NCBI GenBank assembly: GCA_936432065.2
Contig: OW386294.2
Coordinates: 48,933,984-48,997,983 of the forward strand
Reading direction: 5' to 3'
Source: Rutpela maculata
Lineage: Eukaryota > Arthropoda > Insecta > Coleoptera > Cerambycidae
DNA length: 64,000 nt
Each line of letters begins with the position of its first letter. Within the stretch, counting starts at the first letter, position 1. Positions 58,151 to 64,000 of this stretch are shown here, one piece after another. Position numbers and translations under genes: made by a program. Under the pieces are notes generated by a model. The model was not told the DNA's origin and did no database searches. It saw nothing but the letters and a program-made list of their open reading frames with translations.

Positions 58151-58711
58151 GTGTCGTTTTGGCACAACAAGATGTTTATTTTATGATTACTTACAATTTG
58201 TAATCGAACCACTGAAGAGCAGTAAAAATTCCGATTTCAACGATATATCATACTTGCAGTCTTTCGATTTGGTTTCCATGAAAAAAATTAAAAAACAAAA
58301 TAACAAGTAGATTTTAATTTTAATTATTCTATATTTTTTAAAAGTTACCAACCCAAATATTTTTGACAGCATTCAGTCAAAAAGCATTCCCTTAAGAATA
58401 ATACCAACAATATTTTTGACAGATGTCAAAGTGACATTTGTGAATGTTGATTTATGGTATGGTACACACGTATGGTATGGTACATTTATCTAGGTCACGT
58501 GACTTTGACGCCGCTGTGGAGGGCAAACAAAACCTCATCCACTAACAGGCAATGCAAATGAAACAATTAGAGATGAGTTGCTATTTAACAAAACATATTA
58601 TTTTAAAACTGTTATTTCTGTTCGAAAATAACAGATAGCAGTAGCCAAGATATCAAGAATAAAGTGTGATTGTTATAATAGCCGCTGTTTTCATTTGCAA
58701 TAGTTACGAAA

Positions 58712-58870
58712 ATGTCATTGTTTTGTTCAATAGTGAATTGTGGTAAAAGAAGAGAAATAGACAACGTTAGTTTCTTTAGAATTCATGCTATTTTAAAGGA
58801 CCGTGCAGAAAATAACAACAATCGAGACATGATTGTCAAAATAAACACTTTACTTGAAACACTAAAGTAA
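58712..58870 (+). pseudogene. THAP-like zinc-finger exon, fragment 1
   Basis: A 52-codon frame reading MSLFCSIVNCGKRREIDNVS, FFRIHAILKDR. C-x4-C followed by VSF.R is how THAP DNA-binding domains begin; the later C-x2-H pair and the AVPTIF-type end are absent, so it is partial or a single exon of a longer gene. It lies inside the second hAT-type element between inverted GTGGAGGGC words (58524 and 59090). Confidence 0.45.
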
Positions 58871-59482
58871 ACTCGAAACAGGAAAGACCAATTTAGATCA
58901 CGTGGGTTTGACAAGTCGGTTATTTTGCTTCATACTACAAACTGCGCACTGCGATATGCGAATGCCAGTATTTCTCAACGATCTGTTATTTTTAAACTGA
59001 TATTTCAAAAAAGCAGAAGCAGTTTGAACCTGTTATTAAAAAATAACAGCTTGTACCCATCCCTAGAAAACAAAATAATGAGTTTTGTGCCCTCCACGAC
59101 CTTTTCGTCTGCATTCTCTGCACAAGTTCTAAAAGTGTAAATAGTGTAGCTGAAAATAGCGTTCTTTTCAACAAGTGTAAGTGCTCTCATAACGTTCCTT
59201 TCATCCAGTGTAGAACTACACAAAGCACACTTCCTTTTTATCTGGTGTGGATAGTGCAGATATGATGCAGATGACAAACTAGCGTAATCTGTCAAGATAT
59301 TCAAATATTTTGAGGTTCAAGGAGGTTGAATAAATAAGGAGTCGCCATAAGAAGCAGAATGTGGCAGCACATTCCTCATTTTAGTATGATCGAAACGTCA
59401 ACAAACCGCGACATGTATCTTGGTTTAATATTTTTATAAAATAAATGTTTTTGATAGAAAATATTGTTTTTCGCCATAACAT

Positions 59483-59596
59483 ATGATTTCGTGTCCGTCA
59501 AGTAGCTGTACAAATCAAAGTAGTATTGATAAGAAGAAATGTTTTGGAATCACTTTTCATAGGTTAAAACAGGCCCGTACTCAAAAGATATGTTGA
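59483..59596 (+). pseudogene. THAP-like zinc-finger exon, fragment 2
   Basis: A 37-codon frame: MISCPSSSCTNQSSIDKKKC, FGITFHRLKQARTQK. C-x4-C then ITFHR(L/F) matches the THAP start better than fragment 1. The frame ends in TGA after QKIC, and the rest of the domain was not found nearby. Confidence 0.5.
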
Positions 59597-60239
59597 AACT
59601 GTTTTCTATTTATTTTAGATTATATTATATTTGTTTGAAATGTGAAACCGTCATCTCATTAATTACTCTACTGGCTTGATATATGGTAGTGTCAATGTGT
59701 AAAGTCAACTAACATGTATCTCCTCAAATGCTGTATAAACTTTTTTTTAAATCAGGACCTGGCGAGCCGTTCATGGCAGTATGATCACAAGCCACGCCTT
59801 CTGCGACCGTTTCTCATTGTAGGATCTAAGCTTTATGACTACTCCTTATTTATATTCTACCTCCATGTTGAGGTTATATGAACGCGTTATTTCAGACTAG
59901 TATATCAAAATCTATTATTTATCGATCTTAATATGGACAAAGCCTATTTGAAAATAGAGGAAAATGAATCAGTAGTAACAGACGGGTGCACGGATGCTAC
60001 ATATTATCTTGTGTCTAAGTACATTTACCTATACCTAAATCAAAGAATATAGGAAGTTCAATCGTAATTATACAACTGGTCCGTTCCGTATAGAACAAAC
60101 CCGACCCTTTAAAAACAATAGTATAAGTAAATTTCACTACCCACCCATTTAATATCTGAAAATTTACAAAATGAAGTATACTTATCATCTCACGCAAATT
60201 ACTGTAGGATACAAGTCCATAAAATTAAACTCTACTCAC

Positions 60240-60309
60240 TATGAAATATTACATTATCAATTTCATCATCATCGCTGGAAGAACTAGAAAATAAATCGTC
60301 CATATCCAT
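60240..60309 (-). CDS. Candidate first exon, acidic Ser/Asp-rich
   Basis: From the ATG at 60309 the frame reads MDMDDLFSSSSSDDDEIDNV, IFHS, with a consensus donor GTGAGTAG at 60239. Acidic Ser-rich starts of this kind are common as first exons of Harbinger and other transposon proteins, but no partner exon was found. It may be chance. Confidence 0.25.
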
Positions 60310-60430
60310 CTTAAGTAGCAAAAACATTTTAAATTAAGAACTGAAGAGGTAAGGTTATTTTCTGGTTAGATTACACGGGAGCGTTCCCGTTTGTACCCAT
60401 AATTCGTTCTTTTCATTTCGTTCGGTATTA

Positions 60431-60557
60431 GTACAATCGGCGTCAGCTTAAACTCACCGCTATTGAAGATGCTCTCTTTCTAACACGCGTCACTACAAAT
60501 AAGCTCAGAAAGGGAGCATCTCTAATGGTGGTGAGTTTAAGGTGACGCCGATTGTAC
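60431..60557. mobile_element. 127-bp hairpin MITE
   Basis: GTACAATCGGCGTCAGCTTA and its complement enclose arms of about 52 bp with few mismatches, loop near 60480-60505. Target duplication is not clear because the end GTAC is palindromic. Confidence 0.75.
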
Positions 60558-61066
60558 AATTAGCTTAGAACCGGCGTACACCAAATCTGCATTACACTTT
60601 ATCTGCAATACCAAGTGTAGACGAAAAGAATTCACCTAATGTCTCTAAATATATTTCATAACCTATAAATCAACATTCGTAAAGGTTACTAACCCAAATA
60701 ACCCAGATAAATAAATAACAATAAATAACACTCAAGTTCGTAGGTTCAAATCCCACCGATCGCAAGACTTCTTTTTTCTATTTTAATATGAAAAAATATT
60801 TCAACTTAAATAAATATAATTAAATAAGATCGTTCGTATTTTTTAATGCTCTTTTCGGCTTCAAAGATCCACCGGGTGGGGAGGTTCCAGCCGCTTCCTT
60901 AGCTGCCGATTTTTTAACTTACCTTTTTGTCTGTTTGGTCACTATAATTTACTTTATCATATAAAAGTAATTAAAAATGTAATTGCTAATTCCTTTTTTA
61001 AAGACATGTACTTTGTAATTGTAATTATTTTTAAGTTACAAGTAATTACCCAGCTCTGCTACTACT

Positions 61067-61495
61067 ACTAGTAATATTTATTATATTTTGGCCATAACTC
61101 TTTTCTTTGATTGATTGATTGATTTACCAGCGTGCGGTAGGCATTGCTGCCACTCCCAGGATATACAGCTGGGCCGGCTACGTCCACGCTGGGTAGGATT
61201 TGGGTCAGGCTTCTTGTCGGCAGCGAGACGCCTGGTACAGGACTATGGGAGGGGCAGTGTAGGTGTTTGTGAAATGCGTTGCCGCATTGTGTCGTGATTT
61301 AAGTGTAATGTTCCTATTTTTGGGTTTGTACGTCTACAAATCGTCTTCTTCTGATTCTGGTAGAGCATATTATATCGTTGCGATTTCTTTGTGGCATTTT
61401 TTCCCTAAATTTTCTTTCCCAATATTCGTGGTCCTTTCCTAGTTTGTTCATGATTCTCTCGCTTGTTCTCCACGTGTAGCATATTCTCCTTATTA
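61067..61495. other. GC-rich unassigned block
   Basis: (TTGA)n at 61108 is followed by about 180 bp of clearly GC-rich sequence (GCTGGGCCGGCTACGTCCAC, GGCAGCGAGACGCCTGGTAC), unlike its surroundings. On the minus strand 61314-61502 is an open frame (EYWERKFREKMPQRNRND) with no recognised family. Probably a fragment of an unidentified LINE. Confidence 0.35.
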
Positions 61496-61818
61496 CTTCC
61501 ACATCCAGTGGAAGTATAGTAACGACAATTTTTTTTTTAATTTTTATTGTTCAAATGAGCTAGAATGTCATGAAACGTCGAGATTTTAAGTTTGAGCGGT
61601 CTGTCTAACTTTCTTTTGTGCGCACGATTACTCTGGAACCGTTTAATATATTGACTTGAAATTTGGTACACGTATGTATTTTAACGAGATCTGGAACTAA
61701 ATTATATTTTCGTCTTATTCCGTTGAAGGGTTGGGGGTAAATTGGGGTAAATTGGGGCAAATGGGGGTAAATAGGTAAATCAAGAAGGTAAGAGTCCATA
61801 AAATCGGTATTTGTACGT
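61496..61818 (+). mobile_element. CTTCCACATCC family, copy 5 (3'-truncated)
   Basis: It starts CTTCCACATCCAGTGGAAG after TTA and follows the 33135 copy through GTCATGAAACGTCGAGATTT, ATTACTCTGGAACCG and GGGGTAAATTGGGG, to about 61818. Confidence 0.75.
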
Positions 61819-63325
61819 GCAACTCTTGTGGACACGAGGCTTCTACAAAATTAAATGATTGTCCATTTTAAAAATATATTTTCTTCTACTACCATTAAAA
61901 AACCTACTCTTCTTCATTATTTTTTGTGCATGAATAGTAATTTATGAAACAAGTGCATACAGTGGTAGGTGAGCCGTAGGTGAGTGCGGCAATACCATGC
62001 GTGAAAAATTATACGTAAAAAAAAACCTTTTATAAAACAAGCTATTATTTAGGTGTACTAAAACGAAAAAAATAAAAATAAAAAAAATGTCTTAAAAGCT
62101 TCATACAGGCATTAATTTTTTTTGACAGAGACTGTAGTAAGTACCTAAGTAAGTTTTTTTTAATTTCTATTCACGCGACAAGCTTTTAAGACAACTATTT
62201 TTTTCGTTTTAGTACACCTAAATAATAAAAGCTTGTTTTTAAAAAAGTTTTTTTTTACATTTAATTTTATTTTTAAATTTTTAGCTACGCCTTAATTAGT
62301 TTTATATACTCATTGCGTCGTTCCTATCCGATATAAAACTTATAGTTTAAACCGGATCCTTCATCATTTCTTAGAATGCAACGTATGAGCGAATACACTA
62401 TACGATCAAATAATAGTGTTAAAACTAAAAAATTTTGTCCGCCATCTTGGGGCGTCCGCCATATTGAATTTAGTGTAACATCATTTTATTTTCGTATTCT
62501 TCTCAGCAAACCCTTTCATTTGATACCCAAATCATGGGGGTGTATAAAAAATAACTGGTCCGCCATCTTTGGGAGTCCGCCATATTGGATTTGGAATGAC
62601 GTCTTCGTATTCTTCTCAGCAAATCGTTTCATTTGATACCCATATGGGGGTGCATAAAAAATAACCGGTCCGCCATCTTTGGGAGTCCGCCATATTGGAT
62701 TTTGAATGACGTCACTTAGCTAACCATGCATTGTCATCCAAACTAAACATGTATGCAAAATTTCAGCTCAATCGGTTGGGGGTAACTGTTTTAAAATTCA
62801 GTTGCAATATTTGACCTAAACCAACATACAAACATTGCATGTTAAATAAAAGCTTGTAAAATTAAATTAAATGTAAAAAAAATTTTTAAAAACAAGCTTT
62901 TATTTAAATGCTCTAAAAGAAGAAAACAAACTTTAAATTAAATCAAACCCATCAATTATTTATATGATATAAAAGCTTGCCGCGAGATTTACCTGTGTAA
63001 ATTTATTTTATGAAATACATACATTTTTTCTTAGAATTACTTGTGTCAAGATCAAGTTACATATTGTATTCTTGTTTATTTACACAGATAAATCTCGCGA
63101 CAAGATTTTATATCATATAAATTGTATAATGTAATAAATTAATGGGTTTGATTTAATTTAAAGTTTATTTTCTTCTTTTTAGAGCATTTAAATAAAAGCT
63201 TGTTTTATAAAAATGTTTTTTTTTAATTTAATTTAATTTTTATCCGATATAAAACCGAATCTTTCACCACTTCTTAGAATGCAACGTATGAGCGAATACA
63301 CTATACGATCAAATTATGGTGTTGG
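61819..63325. repeat. Composite tandem repeat with inverted arms
   Basis: Two units about 917 bp apart share TATCCGATATAAAAC and GCAACGTATGAGCGAATACA (62325, 63242). Each is preceded by an inverted pair: 62029-62101 with 62179-62246 (AAAAGCTTGT, TTAGGTGTACTAAAACG), and 62892-63003 with 63079-63205 (AGCTTTTATTTAAATGCTCT, TCAAACCCAT). Between them are 2-3 units of about 115 bp (CCGCCATCTTTGGGAGTCCG, CCATATTGGATTT, GAATGACGTC) at 62440-62710, a word very common in insect repeats. Non-coding. Confidence 0.6.
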
Positions 63326-64000
63326 ATCTGGATTGTTTGGCGGGGGGTGAGCTTGCGCTCACGTGCACTCAGGCCTCATAAGCGGGCCCATTGTGCTGCC
63401 CCCGTAAGTGGTGGCATGTCCACCGAGCCTCTCATTCCTCAAGCCAACCAACACTTGTGATGTATTTGAGAAGACCAGGTGAGACGCCACCTATGCTGGC
63501 CATACTGGGCCAGAAGTCCCCCAGTATGGATCCTCTTTTCGTTGAGAGAGCGGGGCAGTGACAGAGCACATGCTCGGCAGTCTCGTCATCCAGATTACAC
63601 CCTCTACACTTGGGGTTGTCTATGACTCCCAGTGTATGGAGGTGTTTGTTTAGTCTGCAGTGTCCTGTTAGTAATCCTACATAAATGCGCAGATTACTCC
63701 TGGACATCTGGAGACAGTGTTTGCCTAGCTTACGACTGGGTGTGGCTAAAGCCATTCTGCTATGTCTGCAGCTGCTCAGACCACCCCAACAGTCCGCATG
63801 GCGTTTGAGTGTATAGTTCTTTAGCAGGGAACTGTGGACTGAATCTGAGAGCGCCATTGCAGGTTCTGGACCATGCAGGGCGCTCTCAGATCCCTTGCGG
63901 GCTAAAGCGTCCGCTTCTTCATTACCCTGAATTCCGTCATGTCCTTTCACCCAACGGAGCTGGACACTATTGTTTTGTGCGAGCACGTCTAGGGCCTTTC
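63326..64000 (-). mobile_element. LINE 3' end with RNase H domain, truncated by the window
   Basis: It inserts into the second unit of the composite repeat near 63326, where the similarity to 62410 stops. The 3' UTR (63326-63431) is GC-rich. The element continues past the window edge on the minus-strand 5' side. Confidence 0.75.
63432..64000 (-). CDS. LINE ORF2 C-terminus: RNase H end and CCHC finger (partial)
   Basis: The frame is open to the window edge. It begins with the end of an RNase H domain: LRWVKGHDGIQGNEEADALA, with the HxGxxGNExAD motif containing the last catalytic Asp. A linker with several Cys/His follows (SRSNLRIYVGLLTGHCRLNK), then the C-terminal finger CRGCNLDDETAEHVLCHC, and a stop at 63432. 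LINEs with RNase H belong to the I/Jockey-related or LOA groups; this one differs from the R1 element at 47838, which has none. No internal stop was seen in the visible part. Confidence 0.8.
   Translation of the reverse strand, partial: KALDVLAQNNSVQLRWVKGHDGIQGNEEADALARKGSESALHGPEPAMALSDSVHSSLLKNYTLKRHADCWGGLSSCRHSRMALATPSRKLGKHCLQMSRSNLRIYVGLLTGHCRLNKHLHTLGVIDNPKCRGCNLDDETAEHVLCHCPALSTKRGSILGDFWPSMASIGGVSPGLLKYITSVGWLEE

Larger units (their letters stand above)
57136..61058. mobile_element. Second hAT-type element, CAGAGCTxGGTAATT ends
   Basis: The left end CAGAGCTTGGTAATTCCTGG (57136, repeated at 57488) faces GTAATTACCCAGCTCTG ending at 61058. Both are followed inward by AATTACAATTAC words. 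The 8-bp target duplication is CTACTACT (57128-57135, 61059-61066), inside a short CTA repeat, so its value is reduced. CAGAG.. plus 8 bp indicate hAT. No hAT transposase was found inside; THAP-like exons are. Confidence 0.7.

Noticed and set aside
60734..60770. tRNA-like GGTTCAAATCC box followed by an acceptor-like CGATCGCA
   Set aside because: There is no matching 5' half, anticodon arm or A box upstream, so neither a tRNA nor a SINE head can be supported.
62376..62636. 86-codon ORF in the CCGCCATCTTTGGG repeats
   Set aside because: It reads through a common insect repeat with no protein signature.

Overview
The window looks like the repeat-filled, intron-bearing genome of an insect. It is AT-rich, has spliced GT..AG exons, long (TA)n tracts and poly(A)-tailed retrotransposons, and almost all recognisable coding sequence belongs to transposable elements (TEs). 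The mix (Harbinger, hAT, Helitron, Crypton, RTE-, R1- and CR1-type LINEs, MITEs, a hammerhead-ribozyme repeat) fits a large hemipteran or beetle genome, but the species cannot be fixed from the sequence. No complete host gene was found; the best host candidate is one small first coding exon at 10054-10146 (-). There are no rRNA genes, convincing tRNAs, CRISPR arrays or operons.

Layout. 1-4.1 kb: a PIF/Harbinger element with two interlocked spliced genes on opposite strands; its transposase is broken by an inverted pair of LINE fragments plus a local duplication. 4.5-5.6 kb: degenerate repeats and a 91-bp satellite. 5.96-9.34 kb: a TIR element with a decayed DUF7869-like ORF, itself hit by a 1.06-kb element. 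10.9-14.4 kb: a foldback structure whose arms are made of ~278-bp tandem repeats. 14.8-43.3 kb: one RTE-type LINE whose reverse transcriptase is split by a ~27.2-kb insertion (about 15374-42583). That insertion has ~1.1-1.3-kb terminal inverted repeats that carry the 3' end of a widespread PIN/FEN-like ORF. The left repeat was later invaded by MITE copies and a 437-bp repeat encoding a near-ideal type I hammerhead ribozyme on the minus strand (16215-16258). The interior holds palindromic repeats, seven copies in the window of a CTTCCACATCC-ended family (five inside the insertion), a (TA)n/CCTGAAGC/AGCCCG motif element and a CR1-like LINE end.

43.76-56.96 kb: a decayed hAT element (8-bp target duplication, 7/8) filled by nested insertions: a 228-bp Helitron, a long-TIR element (44115-55782), a TA-flanked palindrome inside one of its arms, a Crypton tyrosine recombinase relic, and a full-length R1-clade LINE (47838-53271) with a perfect 12-bp target duplication, intact ORF1 and a single frameshift in ORF2. 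57.1-61.1 kb: a second hAT-type element with a perfect 352-bp tandem duplication of its left end and two THAP-like exon relics. 61.1-64.0 kb: further repeats and the RNase H-containing 3' end of another LINE that runs off the window.

The genes do not form one pathway. Each functional set is a transposition module: transposase plus Myb/SANT-like (MADF) partner, gag-like ORF1 plus EN/RT ORF2, self-cleaving ribozyme plus direct repeats. Insertion order can be read from which element interrupts which.
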